Shown: positions 1 through 8,281, counted from the first letter of the stretch. The stretch is 64,000 bases of DNA from Hymenobacter latericoloratus (GCF_014199535.1 NZ_JACHNV010000007.1:62001-126000), one strand, 5' to 3'. Notes: generated by a model not told the origin, from the sequence alone. Program-made: numbers and translations.

Positions 1-782
1 TGGGTCAGTGCCTGCGCACCATGCGCGAAATGGGCAACCTTGATCTGGAGTCGCGCAAGGGCAAGGCGCCCGGCGGCTACAACTACCCCCTCGACGAAAC
101 CGGGGTGCCGTTCATCTTCATGAATGCCACCAGCTCCCTGCGCGACGTGGTGACCATGCTGCACGAAGGCGGCCACGCCGTGCACTCCTTCCTGACCCGC
201 CGCTTACCCCTGAGCGCCGACAAGCACCCGCCATCCGAGGTGGCCGAGCTGGCTTCCATGAGCATGGAGCTCATTAGCATGGACCACTGGAACGTGTTCT
301 TCACGGATGAGGACGAGCTGCGCCGGGCCAAGAAAACCCACCTGGAAAGTGTGCTCGAAACCTTTCCCTGGGTTGCCACCATTGATAAGTTTCAGCACTG
401 GGTGTATGAAAATCCGGGACATACAGTGGAAGCCCGCCACCAGCGCTGGACCCAGATTTTCGATGAGTTCAACCAGCGCACCGTGAGCTGGCAGGGCCTG
501 GAGCACATCAAGCCCTACCTCTGGCAGAAGCAGCTGCACCTCTACGAAGTGCCGTTCTACTACATTGAATACGCCATGGCCCAGCTGGGAGCCATTGCCG
601 TATGGCGCAACTTCCGGCAGGACCCCGCGGCGGCCCTGCAGGGCTACCAGCGCGCCCTGGCCCTGGGCTACACGGCCCCCATCGGCGAGATTTATGCCGC
701 CGCCGGCATCCGCTTCGATTTCAGCACGGAATACCTGCGCACGCTCGCCGATTTCGTGCGCGACGAAATGGCGAAGCTGTAG
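1..782 (+). CDS. pepF: M3 family oligoendopeptidase, C-terminal part
   Basis: The frame is open from the left edge (codons in phase from base 3), so this is the C-terminal part of a gene that begins outside the window; the ATG at 21 is internal. The zinc motif HEGGH lies at about 162-176, with Glu-rich helices after it (SEVAELASMSME) that supply the third ligand in the M3/thimet oligopeptidase fold. M3 enzymes are cytoplasmic metallopeptidases that cleave short peptides. The C-terminal helical domain is intact and ends at TAG 780-782, followed at once by a strong hairpin. The family assignment is firm; the oligoendopeptidase F subtype is inferred from general similarity. Confidence 0.88.
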   Translation, partial: GQCLRTMREMGNLDLESRKGKAPGGYNYPLDETGVPFIFMNATSSLRDVVTMLHEGGHAVHSFLTRRLPLSADKHPPSEVAELASMSMELISMDHWNVFFTDEDELRRAKKTHLESVLETFPWVATIDKFQHWVYENPGHTVEARHQRWTQIFDEFNQRTVSWQGLEHIKPYLWQKQLHLYEVPFYYIEYAMAQLGAIAVWRNFRQDPAAALQGYQRALALGYTAPIGEIYAAAGIRFDFSTEYLRTLADFVRDEMAKL

Positions 783-790
783 CGCGGCTA

Positions 791-855
791 CCCTCATTCC
801 ACAACAAAGCCCCGGACCAAAGAGCTTGGTCCGGGGCTTTGTCGTGGAATGAGGG
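791..855. terminator. Long hairpin between convergent genes
   Basis: Arms 791-800 onward and up to 855 form a nearly perfect palindrome (CCCTCATTCCAC...GTGGAATGAGGG) with the core GCCCCGGACCA/TGGTCCGGGGC. It lies between the convergent peptidase and lipoprotein genes and can end transcription from both sides. Confidence 0.8.
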
Positions 856-871
856 GTAGGAAGCGGCGAGC

Positions 872-1459
872 CTAGTTTTGCAGGGTAAAGAGGGGGAGAG
901 GTTTAAGCTTGCTGTACTTGCCCCCAAGTTGCTCTAGCTCGGCGGTGTGCACCTGCAGGTAGTTGTTGAAGCGGCTGGCCGCCTGGTCGTAGCGAATCCG
1001 GAAGTTAACCAACTGCGCGTCGGCCGACTGAATTTGGTCGGTGAGGGTTTTGACGGGCGCCGCCGGCTCCTGGTCAGCAGGCAGGGCTACAGCGTACACC
1101 ACCCGGAGCAGCGAGTCCTGGGCCGTATCATAGGCATCAATCAGCGCCGATTCGGCCATGCTTTGCTGGGTATAGCGGCGCTGGGCCAACCGGTCGTTGG
1201 CGTACTGAAGCTGGGCCAAGCGGGTGCGGTCGGCGCCCGGCTGGGTGGTCAGCTCCCGGAGCAGCTGCTGGGTAGCGCGGAGCTTGGCATCGTCGGAGGT
1301 TTGCATCTCATGCCAGCGAGCATCCACCGTGTCCCGCAGAATATCCAGCTGCACCTTCACGGCCTGGGCCGAAGCGGGGTCAATGCTTTTAGGAGTACGG
1401 TTGCAACTGATAGTAGTAAGGGTAGCCAGAACCAGGAATAGTGAAGTGAGGCGCTTCAT
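872..1459 (-). CDS. Predicted lipoprotein, helical, function unknown
   Basis: 195 residues from ATG 1459; a longer frame begins with TTG at 1471, but ATG gives a compact lipoprotein signal (MKRLTSLFLVLATLTTISC, lipid Cys at about 19). The mature part is charged, rich in Gln, Arg, Asp and Leu, and probably forms long helices or a coiled coil (for example residues 60-120). I do not recognise a family. It is convergent with the peptidase gene and divergent from thiL. Export and lipid anchoring are supported by the signal; no function can be given. Confidence 0.75.
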   Translation of the reverse strand: MKRLTSLFLVLATLTTISCNRTPKSIDPASAQAVKVQLDILRDTVDARWHEMQTSDDAKLRATQQLLRELTTQPGADRTRLAQLQYANDRLAQRRYTQQSMAESALIDAYDTAQDSLLRVVYAVALPADQEPAAPVKTLTDQIQSADAQLVNFRIRYDQAASRFNNYLQVHTAELEQLGGKYSKLKPLPLFTLQN

Positions 1460-1634
1460 AAAAAACAACAAAATGGAAAGTAGTAGGCCAACGAATATTT
1501 AGCAAAAAAGGCTCATTAGGCAATGAAGCCCACAAAAAATACCACTGCCCGTTCGTGCTAAACCAGTAAAGCAACCGGTAGTATGCTGCCGGGACAGGCA
1601 GGCGGGGTTGACCGTTAACATCAGCAAATGGGTG

Positions 1635-1664
1635 TTCGTACTACCATCCGGCCGCGTACCTTTG
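1635..1664 (+). promoter_or_regulatory. Bacteroidota-type promoter of thiL
   Basis: TAccTTTG at 1657-1664 matches the -7 consensus TAnnTTTG, with TTC (near TTG) at 1635-1637, 19 bases upstream. It would start transcription near 1670, about 70 bases before the thiL ATG. Confidence 0.55.
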
Positions 1665-1741
1665 CGCCCCGCTGCTTTTGCGCTTGCCCTGAACCAACGC
1701 AACCTGCAAAATCGGCTTCATCTGAGAAAATCTGTGAACCT

Positions 1742-2764
1742 ATGACGCCCCTCGATAAAGTAGGTGAGTTCGGCCTGATTCGTCGGATTCAGGAAACCGT
1801 GCAGCTCCGCCAACCCAGCACCATCCTCGGCATCGGCGACGACGCCGCTATTCTAGCCCCGCCGGCCGGGCAGGAGGTCGTCGTTACCACCGATCTGCTG
1901 GTGGAAGGCGTGCACTTCGACCTCACCTTCTGCCCCCTGAAGCACCTGGGCTATAAGGCCGTGGCCGTAAACGTATCGGATGTGGCCGCCATGAATGCCC
2001 TACCCACCCAGCTGGTAGTAGCCCTGAGCGTACCCAGCCGCTTCACGGTGGAAGCCATTGAGGAGCTGTACGAAGGTATGCGCCTGGCCTGCGAGGCCTA
2101 CAACGTGGACCTGGTGGGCGGCGACACCACTGCCAGCCGTTCGGGCCTGACTATTGGCATTACGGCCCTAGGGCAGGTAGCAGCCGGCCAGGCCGTGCGC
2201 CGCAGCGGAGCCGGCCCCAATGACCTGCTCTGCGTTACCGGCGACCTGGGCGGCGCATTTCTGGGCCTGCAGGTGCTGGAGCGCGAAAAGCAAGCCTGGC
2301 AGGCCGACCCCGAAACCCAGCCCGAGCTCAGCAAATATCCCTATGTGCTGCAGCGCCAGCTGCGCCCCGAGGCCCGCATGGACGTAGTCCACGAGCTGCG
2401 CGACCTGGGTGTGGTGCCCACCAGCATGATTGACGTGTCGGATGGGCTGGCCTCCGAGGTGCTGCACCTGTGTCAGGCCAGCGGCACTGGGGCCCGCATT
2501 TTCTCCGAGAACCTGCCCATTGCCAACCCCACCCTGGAAGTAGCTGAGGAGTTCAACCTCGACCCCATCATGTGCATGCTCAACGGCGGCGAGGACTACG
2601 AGCTGCTCTTCACCGTCCCCCTCTCGGCCCACGACAAACTCAAAAACCACCCCGACATCACCATCATCGGCCACATGGTGGACCGCAGCGAAGGCGCCAA
2701 CCTCATCACCAAAGCCGGCCAGCCGGTACCGCTACGCGCCCAAGGCTTCCAGCACTTCGGGTAA
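1742..2764 (+). CDS. thiL: Thiamine-phosphate kinase
   Basis: 340 residues from ATG 1742. ThiL phosphorylates thiamine monophosphate with ATP to give the cofactor thiamine diphosphate, in the cytoplasm. Family signatures are the N-terminal GEFGLIRRI, the metal-binding GIGDDAAIL (about residues 28-36), the second acidic motif VGGDTT (about 120) and IDVSDGLASE in the C-terminal half, followed by NGGEDYELLF. The frame can be extended upstream to 1628, but that part contains the promoter and unlike-protein sequence, so ATG 1742 is preferred. No other thiamine gene is next to it. Confidence 0.95.
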   Translation: MTPLDKVGEFGLIRRIQETVQLRQPSTILGIGDDAAILAPPAGQEVVVTTDLLVEGVHFDLTFCPLKHLGYKAVAVNVSDVAAMNALPTQLVVALSVPSRFTVEAIEELYEGMRLACEAYNVDLVGGDTTASRSGLTIGITALGQVAAGQAVRRSGAGPNDLLCVTGDLGGAFLGLQVLEREKQAWQADPETQPELSKYPYVLQRQLRPEARMDVVHELRDLGVVPTSMIDVSDGLASEVLHLCQASGTGARIFSENLPIANPTLEVAEEFNLDPIMCMLNGGEDYELLFTVPLSAHDKLKNHPDITIIGHMVDRSEGANLITKAGQPVPLRAQGFQHFG

Positions 2765-2771
2765 CCCCCCC

Positions 2772-2932
2772 GTCATTGCGAGCCGGAGGCGAAGCAATCC
2801 GTCCCGTACAACGTGCTACCCCCGAAAACGTGACAAGCCCTTGCATCCACCACGGACGCAAGGGCTTGTCACATTATTAAACTTGTCACGGAAGAGAGGA
2901 AGGATGGCGTCGTCGTGCCTCCTCGCCATGAC
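2772..2932. repeat. Imperfect palindrome enclosing a terminator hairpin
   Basis: Outer arms begin GTCATTGCGAGC (2772) and end in a degenerate inverted copy near 2932 (GGAAGGATGG...CGCCATGAC). This resembles the widespread dispersed motif GTCATTGCGAG...GAAGCAATCC. Inside lies a perfect 15-bp hairpin, GTGACAAGCCCTTGC (2830-2844) with its complement (2858-2872), which can end thiL transcription. No gene is seen in 2765-2943. Confidence 0.65.
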
Positions 2933-2943
2933 AGACGTTTCGG

Positions 2944-3318
2944 TTAATCCTCGGGGTAGGGGATGTACACGAAGTTAGTAAACTCCTCATCCAGCACGAA
3001 CAGGCAGCAGTATTCGTCGGCATCCTTGTAGGTCTGCTGGAAGTCCTCGATTTTATCGAGACCAATAACGTGTTGCTGCACTAGCATCTCGGCGTAGCTG
3101 GCGAAAACGTGCCACTCTAGGTTCAGTTCGTCGGCATTCACCAGCAGGCCGCCCAGCGGCACCTCCTGGCGGGCGAAGATGAAAATGGGATACTTGGAAA
3201 TCTCCCGCTTCCGGATCTGGTAAGAAGCTTCTTTCAGGGTATCCGATACGGTAGCAAAGTCCTTGGTGATGGTGCCGAGGTATTTACCGTTCAGTTCAGG
3301 GTCGTTGGTGTAGTCCAT
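2944..3318 (-). CDS. Hypothetical small acidic cytoplasmic protein
   Basis: 124 residues from ATG 3318, no signal peptide and no membrane segment. It is acidic and aromatic-rich, ending FVYIPYPED. Pieces such as YPIFIFARQEVPLGGLLVNADE look like a compact alpha/beta fold. I do not recognise the family. Its GC content is lower than that of the neighbours. The first palindromic repeat lies 14 bases upstream of its start codon, so its expression may depend on that repeat. Confidence 0.7.
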   Translation of the reverse strand: MDYTNDPELNGKYLGTITKDFATVSDTLKEASYQIRKREISKYPIFIFARQEVPLGGLLVNADELNLEWHVFASYAEMLVQQHVIGLDKIEDFQQTYKDADEYCCLFVLDEEFTNFVYIPYPED

Positions 3319-3331
3319 GCAGTTGTTTTTC

Positions 3332-3435
3332 CTGTCATCCTGAGCGGAGCGAAGGACCTTATTACGTCAGAACGATACTCGTAACAACGACTTGTTCTGC
3401 TGCTATAAGGTCCTTCGCTCCGCTCAGGATGACAG
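3332..3435. repeat. Dispersed palindromic repeat, family 1, copy A
   Basis: Perfect 31-bp inverted arms (3332-3362 and 3405-3435), reading CTGTCATCCTGAGCGGAGCG onward, around a 42-base loop. The loop is also conserved in copy B (ATACTCGTAACAACGACTTGTT), so the whole 104-bp unit is a repeat, not just a terminator. Confidence 0.85.
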
Positions 3436-3440
3436 ATGGT

Positions 3441-3722
3441 TTAGGGCTCCAAGAAATTCCATTGTGGATTTTCAGTGACTATTAACGCTTCCTTCTTCGC
3501 CCGCGTCCAACCTTTCAGTTCCTTTTCGCGGGCGATGGCAGCTTTACTATCGAAGTATTCTTCTACGTACAACAGGTTATAACAGTAATACTTGCCGGCG
3601 AATGTATCCTTGCTTCCGCGGTTGATATAGTGTTGAGCCAGGCGGCTTTTTATATTGTTGGTAATGCCAATATATAATACAGCTTTGGCTGGATTGGTAG
3701 TGATATAGACATAGTAAGGCAT
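3441..3722 (-). CDS. GIY-YIG nuclease superfamily protein (UPF0213-like)
   Basis: 93 residues from ATG 3722. It is a single GIY-YIG domain: VYI near the start, LYIGITNN at about residues 16-23, the basic KSRLAQH, and EKELKGWTRAKKEALI with the conserved Glu in the C-terminal helix. Proteins of this small family (COG2827 type) are common in multiple copies in bacterial genomes and mostly uncharacterised; the fold is that of a DNA endonuclease catalytic domain. The gene has clearly lower GC than its neighbours and is bracketed by two copies of the same palindromic repeat (3332-3435, 3744-3847), which suggests that gene and repeats move or are maintained together. Confidence 0.9.
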   Translation of the reverse strand: MPYYVYITTNPAKAVLYIGITNNIKSRLAQHYINRGSKDTFAGKYYCYNLLYVEEYFDSKAAIAREKELKGWTRAKKEALIVTENPQWNFLEP

Positions 3723-3743
3723 AGCGAATAAAGCTAAACTATT

Positions 3744-3847
3744 CTGTCATCCTGAGCGGAGTGAAGGACCTTTTCACGTTAGAACTATACTCGTAACAAC
3801 GACTTGTTCCAACGTGATAAGGTCCTTCGCTCCGCTCAGGATGACAG
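3744..3847. repeat. Dispersed palindromic repeat, family 1, copy B
   Basis: Arms CTGTCATCCTGAGCGGAG (from 3744) and CTCCGCTCAGGATGACAG (to 3847), 29 bp with one mismatch, around a loop that matches copy A over about 30 bases. It ends 10 bases beyond the rlmD stop codon and 21 bases upstream of the GIY-YIG start. Confidence 0.85.
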
Positions 3848-3857
3848 GAATTTCTTG

Positions 3858-5273
3858 CTACTTCAGTTCCAGCAGCACCACATTCTCTACGTGGTGGGTG
3901 TGTGGGAACATGTCTACGGGCTGCACTTTCACCACTTTATAGGCGGAGTCCAGAAGCTCCAGGTCGCGGGCCTGGGTGGCGGGGTTGCAGCTCACGTACA
4001 CGATGCGGGGGGCACGCATTTCCAGCAGACGGGCTACTACATCCTCGTGCATACCGGCGCGGGGTGGGTCGGTGATGACTACATCGGGGCGGCCGTGCTT
4101 CTCGATGAACTCCGCGTTGAGCACGTCCTTCATGTCGCCGGCGTAGAACTCGGTGTTCGTGGTGCCGTTGATTTCGGAGTTAACGTGGGCATCGGCTACG
4201 GCTTGCTCCACGTACTCCACCCCGATGACGTGCCTGGCCTGGCGGGCCACGAAGTTGGCGATGGTACCGGCCCCGGTGTAGAGGTCGTACACCAGCTCGG
4301 TGCCGGTGAGCTGGGCGAAGTCGCGGGTGATTTTGTAGAGGTTATAAGCGCCCTCGGAGTTGGTCTGGTAGAACGACTTCGGCCCCACCCGGAAGCGCAG
4401 GCCTTCCATTTCCTCCTCGATGTAGGGCTTACCCTTGTAGCACACCACCTCCAGGTCGTGGAAGGTTTCGTTGCCCTTGTCGTTGAGCACGTAGTTGAGG
4501 GAGGTAATCTGCGGGAACCGCTCGTAGATGTAGTCAAGCAGGGGCTCAATGGCCTGGTGCTGGCGGTAGCACTGCAGAATCACCATTAGCTCGCCGGTGG
4601 TGCCGGCCGTGCGGATGATGAGGTTGCGCAGCAGGCCCGTCTGCTTGATGATGTTGCCGAAGCGCAGCATGTTTTCCCGCGCGTAGTCGCGGATGGCCAG
4701 GCGAATCTGGTTGCTGGGGTCGGGCTGCAGCCAGCAGTGGTTCACGTCGATGATTTTATCGAAGCGGGCGGGCGTGTGGAAGCCCAGCACGCGCCGGTCG
4801 TACTGGGTCGTTTCGTCCTGAATCTGCTCCTCGGTCAGCCAGCCCATGAAGCTGAAGGTGTACTCCAGCTTGTTGCGGTAGTAGGTCTGGGAAGGCGAGC
4901 CCATAATGGGCAGCACCGCCGGAATTTCCACCTTGCCGATGCGCTGCAGAGTGTCCTCTACCTGCTGCTGCTTGAAGCGGAGTTGGGTATCGTAGCCGAT
5001 GTGCTGCCATTTGCAGCCCCCGCACACGCCAAAATGCTCGCAGAAGGGCGTCACGCGCAGCTCTGAGTACTTGTGGAAGTGCGTGGGCACGGCCTCCAGG
5101 AAGTTCTTTTTGCTGCGGGTCACGCGCAGGTCCACCACGTCGCCGGGGGCTACCTGGGTCACAAAAATGACGAGGTTATCGTGGCGGACAATGCACTTGC
5201 CCTCGGCCACCATGTCCTGAATCTCAATGTTGCGGAGCGCCTCCGCCGGGATTTTTTTAGCTGCTTTACTCAC
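3858..5273 (-). CDS. rlmD: 23S rRNA (uracil-C5)-methyltransferase, RlmD/RumA family
   Basis: 471 residues from GTG 5273 (MSKAAKKI); another GTG at 5300 would add nine residues. An N-terminal TRAM RNA-binding segment is followed by the iron-sulfur cysteines C78, C84, C87 and C180, the SAM-binding motif DLYTGAGT, DPPRAG, and the catalytic YVSCNPAT Cys at about 429. The enzyme methylates C5 of a uracil in 23S rRNA (U1939 in E. coli RlmD); the RlmC/RlmD distinction is not certain from sequence alone. TATCTTTG sits just upstream of GTG 5273 and resembles a -7 element, which would make the leader very short. Confidence 0.9.
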   Translation of the reverse strand: MSKAAKKIPAEALRNIEIQDMVAEGKCIVRHDNLVIFVTQVAPGDVVDLRVTRSKKNFLEAVPTHFHKYSELRVTPFCEHFGVCGGCKWQHIGYDTQLRFKQQQVEDTLQRIGKVEIPAVLPIMGSPSQTYYRNKLEYTFSFMGWLTEEQIQDETTQYDRRVLGFHTPARFDKIIDVNHCWLQPDPSNQIRLAIRDYARENMLRFGNIIKQTGLLRNLIIRTAGTTGELMVILQCYRQHQAIEPLLDYIYERFPQITSLNYVLNDKGNETFHDLEVVCYKGKPYIEEEMEGLRFRVGPKSFYQTNSEGAYNLYKITRDFAQLTGTELVYDLYTGAGTIANFVARQARHVIGVEYVEQAVADAHVNSEINGTTNTEFYAGDMKDVLNAEFIEKHGRPDVVITDPPRAGMHEDVVARLLEMRAPRIVYVSCNPATQARDLELLDSAYKVVKVQPVDMFPHTHHVENVVLLELK

Positions 5274-5366
5274 GGCGGCAAAGATACGCACGGAGTTCAC
5301 CGGATTTTGCGGGTTACGCGGATTTCGTGGGGTAGGGAGGGGGCAAGGCTTGCCTGCGCCGCCTCG

Positions 5367-5395
5367 TTTGGCTGCCGGAAATTGCCGTAGTTTTG
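5367..5395 (+). promoter_or_regulatory. Bacteroidota-type promoter of the SDR gene
   Basis: TTTG at 5367-5370 and TAgtTTTG at 5388-5395, separated by 17 bases, in the gap between the divergent rlmD and SDR genes; the SDR start codon is 39 bases downstream. Confidence 0.65.
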
Positions 5396-5434
5396 CCGCT
5401 CTCCCAACCGGGATTCAAGGCTTACTTTCCCCTC

Positions 5435-6241
5435 ATGAAAAATAAAGTTGTACTGATTACCGGCGGCACGTCGGGCATTGGCCGGGCCACCGCCCTGGCA
5501 TTCGGGCGGGCCGGGGCCCGCGTCGCCATTACCGGCCGCGACGAAGCGCGCCTGCAGGATACCGCCCGCGAGCTGGCGGGTCTGGGCGTGGAGCACCTGG
5601 CCATCCGGGCCGACGTGGGGGTAGAGGCCGACTCGGAGCGGGCCGTGCAGGAAACAGTGGCCGCTTTCGGCCGGCTGGATATCCTGATTAATAACGCCGG
5701 CATCAGCATGCGCGCCCTGTTCCGCGACGCCGACCTGGACGTTATCCGGCGGCTGATGCAAACCAACTTCTTCGGCACCGTTTACACTACCAAGTTCGCC
5801 CTACCCCATATTACGCAGGCAAAGGGTTCTATTGTAGGTATCAGCAGTATAGCCGGCTACCGGGGCCTGCCCGGCCGCACCGGCTACTCGGCCTCGAAGT
5901 TTGCCATGCACGGTTTCCTGGAGGCCCTGCGCACCGAGCTGCTGCCCCAGGGCGTGCACGTACTGCTGGCCTGCCCCGGCTTCACGGCTTCCAACATCCG
6001 CAACGTGGCTTTGGCCGCCGACGGCTCGGCCCAGGGCGAATCGCCGCGCAACGAGCAGCAGATGATGAGCAGCGAGGAGGTAGCCGACCACCTGGTGCAG
6101 GCCGTGCAGCAGCGCCGCCGCGACCTGGTGCTTACCGGCCAGGGCAAGCTGACGGTCTTCCTGAACAAGTGGCTCCCCGGCCTGGCCGATAAGTTGGTGC
6201 TGAATCATTTCCGCAAGGAAGAGCCCGATTTCACGTTGTAG
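5435..6241 (+). CDS. Short-chain dehydrogenase/reductase
   Basis: 268 residues from ATG 5435. It is a classical SDR: cofactor loop TGGTSGIG (residues 9-16), NNAG (86-89), catalytic Ser in GISSIAG (about 137-138) and YSASK with Tyr151 and Lys155. The helical C-terminus ends NHFRKEEPDFTL. Arg35 in the loop after the second strand (TGRDEARL) suggests NADP use. Such enzymes often act on fatty acyl chains or sterol-like ketones, but the substrate cannot be read from the sequence. It is a single-gene unit with its own promoter and terminator. Confidence 0.88.
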   Translation: MKNKVVLITGGTSGIGRATALAFGRAGARVAITGRDEARLQDTARELAGLGVEHLAIRADVGVEADSERAVQETVAAFGRLDILINNAGISMRALFRDADLDVIRRLMQTNFFGTVYTTKFALPHITQAKGSIVGISSIAGYRGLPGRTGYSASKFAMHGFLEALRTELLPQGVHVLLACPGFTASNIRNVALAADGSAQGESPRNEQQMMSSEEVADHLVQAVQQRRRDLVLTGQGKLTVFLNKWLPGLADKLVLNHFRKEEPDFTL

Positions 6242-6265
6242 CCCAACCTGCCTTCAAGCAAATCA

Positions 6266-6297
6266 AAAAGCCCGCGGCTGAGGAGGCGCGGGCTTTT
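6266..6297. terminator. Intrinsic terminator after the SDR gene
   Basis: AAAAGCCCGCG paired with CGCGGGCTTTT around a short loop, with T runs on both strands; it serves both the SDR gene and the convergent TPR/SH3 gene. Confidence 0.85.
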
Positions 6298-6300
6298 GTT

Positions 6301-7017
6301 TTATTCTACCAGGAGTAGATCGGGGCGGCGGATGTAGGCGTCGCGGCCCTGCCAGTGCACCCGGTACCAGATGTCCTGCTGGCCCTGCACTTCAAACCGG
6401 TCACCGGCGGCGGCAGTAGTCAGCCAGGCCGCGCCCGCGCTGGGCCCGGCCATCAGCGGGGCCCGGGCCCGCGCTACCAGCCCTACCCGGGCCGGGCCCA
6501 GCAAGTTCAGGTACAAGCCCACTACCACCAGATAAATGGCGTAGGCAGCCCACCAGGCGCGGTCGGCGGTGCGCCGCCGCACCAGCAGCAGGGTACCCCC
6601 CACCACGGCCAGTACCAGCAGCACCTGCAGCAGGCGGTAGTAGTAGCGCTGCACGGTAATAGCCAGGTTTTGCCGCCACGTATTGGGGTAGCCCGTGAGG
6701 CGGTGCTCCTGGGCCAGCTCCACCATTTTTGCCCAGGTAGTGTGGTGGGGCTGCCAGGCCTGGGCCAGACTCAGATAATACAAGGCAGCCGGATAGTGCC
6801 CCAGGCCCTCCTGCACGTAGGCCATGCGCAGCAGCTGCCGGGCCGATTGCAACCCCTCCTGCTCCCGCGCCCGGCGGTACAGGGGGTAAGCCTGCTCTAC
6901 GTTACCCGTTTCAAACAACGAATCTGCGCGCAGGAGCTTAGGAGTAACTTTTTGGGCCTGAGCAGCTTGAAATACAGGCGACAGGAAAAGGAAAAAAAGA
7001 AGGACTTTTTTCAGCAA
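6301..7017 (-). CDS. TPR and SH3-domain membrane protein, BatE-like
   Basis: 238 residues. A signal peptide (MLKKVLLFFLFLSPVFQAAQA) leads into TPR-like helices (about 25-105), two membrane segments (about 129-147 and 155-175) and a C-terminal bacterial SH3 domain (about 177-238; VARARAPLM, WYRVHWQGRDAYIR). This order is that of BatE, the last protein of the Bacteroidota aerotolerance (Bat) operon, but no batA-D gene is adjacent. No ATG is available; TTG 7017 is the only start that preserves the signal peptide. The function as an envelope protein is inferred. Confidence 0.78.
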   Translation of the reverse strand: MLKKVLLFFLFLSPVFQAAQAQKVTPKLLRADSLFETGNVEQAYPLYRRAREQEGLQSARQLLRMAYVQEGLGHYPAALYYLSLAQAWQPHHTTWAKMVELAQEHRLTGYPNTWRQNLAITVQRYYYRLLQVLLVLAVVGGTLLLVRRRTADRAWWAAYAIYLVVVGLYLNLLGPARVGLVARARAPLMAGPSAGAAWLTTAAAGDRFEVQGQQDIWYRVHWQGRDAYIRRPDLLLVE

Positions 7018-7021
7018 AACA

Positions 7022-7052
7022 GTTGCACGATTAAATTTGGGCTTCTACTTTT
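7022..7052 (+). promoter_or_regulatory. Promoter of the first tRNA-Lys gene
   Basis: TTG 7022-7024, 20 bases, TActTTTG 7045-7052. The second tRNA-Lys copy has the same elements at the same spacing. Confidence 0.75.
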
Positions 7053-7098
7053 GTGCCACAATCAGCGAAAAACGTTCGCCGTTTGCAAAGAAACAAAT

Positions 7099-7174
7099 GA
7101 TTCTGTAGCTCAGCTGGTAGAGCAATACACTTTTAATGTATGGGTCCTGGGTTCGAATCCCAGCGGAATCACCA
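7099..7174 (+). tRNA. tRNA-Lys (UUU)
   Basis: 76 bases including encoded CCA (7172-7174). Acceptor GATTCTG/CGGAATC, D arm GCTCAGCTGGTAGAGC, anticodon stem ATACA/TGTAT with loop CTTTTAA (anticodon TTT), and T arm CTGGGTTCGAATCCCAG. It is identical to the copy at 17321-17396. Confidence 0.97.
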
Positions 7175-7176
7175 CC

Positions 7177-7213
7177 AAAAGCCCCGTCGGCACTTAGCCG
7201 GCGGGGCTTTTTC
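7177..7213 (+). terminator. Intrinsic terminator of tRNA-Lys
   Basis: AAAAGCCCCG(TCGGC)...GCCGGCGGGGCTTTTT hairpin with a T run directly after the tRNA. Confidence 0.85.
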
Positions 7214-7693
7214 TTTTGCGCTTCTGCCACTGAACTATTGTTATGTGCGGTTTATTAGGCTGATAGTTAAAGATTTACATAAAAATCAAAAGGGCAGCTC
7301 AGGCTGCTATTGCCGAATCAGGCTCGCGGGGAGGGTGCCGCGCCGGACATACCGAGTTGGTTGAAGGGCCGGCGTGCAAGGGTGAAAGATGCACAAGCAG
7401 TAGGTTTTCTTGTACTCGGCTGATTTGCTGGTGCGCAATGCTGAATTTCCGTGAATGGCAAGCAGAGGGGTGGGGCCTGCCCGGTTAAAACACGGGTTTC
7501 TGTTCCGTAGTACATTCCGGGCCACTACCATCTGGCTTACTAAAGCGCGCCTGCCCTCATCATACCCCCCAAACTGCCGTGCCTTGGAGCCGCCCTCGAT
7601 ACCTAGCTCGACTTTAACACAGGCCGGAAGTTAGTCGTATGAATAGGACATCAGTCAACAGGACTGCGTGGTTGTTCTCCTTATCCTACTCCT
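7214..7693. other. Intergenic region without a recognised gene
   Basis: About 480 bases of lower GC than the coding regions. Short open frames on both strands have no family resemblance or gene-like start. It presumably holds the promoter of the DUF892 gene, but no clear TAnnTTTG element was found. Confidence 0.5.
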
Positions 7694-8188
7694 ATGTTCG
7701 ACAAACTTGAAACCCTCGATGACCTGCTGGAAATGCAGCTCAAAGACCTGTACAGCGCCGAAAGTCAGCTGGTGAAAGCGCTACCTAAAATGGCCAGCAA
7801 AGCCAAGGACGAGCGCCTGCGCCAGGGCTTCGAAACCCACCTGCGCGAAACCGAAAAGCAAGTGGACCGGCTTGAGCAAATTGGGCAGACGCTGGGCCTG
7901 AAGCTGAGCGGCCATACCTGCAAGGCCATGGAAGGCCTGATTGCCGAAGGCCAGGAAACCATGTCGGAGCGGGCTACCGATGAGGTAATGGACGCCGCCC
8001 TGATTGCAGCGGCCCAACGCATTGAGCACTACGAAATTTCGGGCTATGGTACGGCGGCTCACTACGCTGAGCGCCTCGGCCACCAGGAAGTAGCCCGGCT
8101 GCTGCAGCAAACCCTCAGTGAGGAGCAGCACACGGATACCAAGCTCAATGAGCTGGCCAAAAACTACATTAACGCCAAGGCTGAATAA
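7694..8188 (+). CDS. DUF892 (YciE/YciF) ferritin-like protein
   Basis: 164 residues from ATG 7694. It begins with the typical YciE start (DLLEMQLKDLYSAESQLVKALPKMA) and continues as four long helices, with Glu and His residues of the diiron type in ERIGH-like positions (QRIEHYEISGYGTAAHYAERLG, EEQHTDTKL). Members of this family are stress-induced cytoplasmic proteins with a ferritin-like fold; the biochemical role is not settled. Cyanophycinase follows after a hairpin, so the two are probably separate units. Confidence 0.92.
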   Translation: MFDKLETLDDLLEMQLKDLYSAESQLVKALPKMASKAKDERLRQGFETHLRETEKQVDRLEQIGQTLGLKLSGHTCKAMEGLIAEGQETMSERATDEVMDAALIAAAQRIEHYEISGYGTAAHYAERLGHQEVARLLQQTLSEEQHTDTKLNELAKNYINAKAE

Positions 8189-8216
8189 GCCTGCTGCTAC
8201 CAAGCGGTAAACGCCT

Positions 8217-8256
8217 GCCCCGGGAAATGCCCACAAAAGCGGGCCTTTCCTGGGGC
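8217..8256 (+). terminator. Hairpin after the DUF892 gene
   Basis: GCCCCGGGAAAtGCCC paired with GGGCcTTTCCtGGGGC; no T run follows. Confidence 0.6.
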
Positions 8257-8281
8257 ATATTACTCACTTGCCTTCTGATTC

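Noticed and set aside
3332..3847. Insertion sequence with terminal inverted repeats
   Set aside because: The flanking elements are each complete palindromes, not single terminal repeats, and the gene encodes a GIY-YIG domain, not a known transposase. No target-site duplication could be recognised.
7307..7531. Minus-strand short frame in the gap after tRNA-Lys
   Set aside because: 74 codons with no family resemblance, no promoter or start context, and composition unlike genes nearby.
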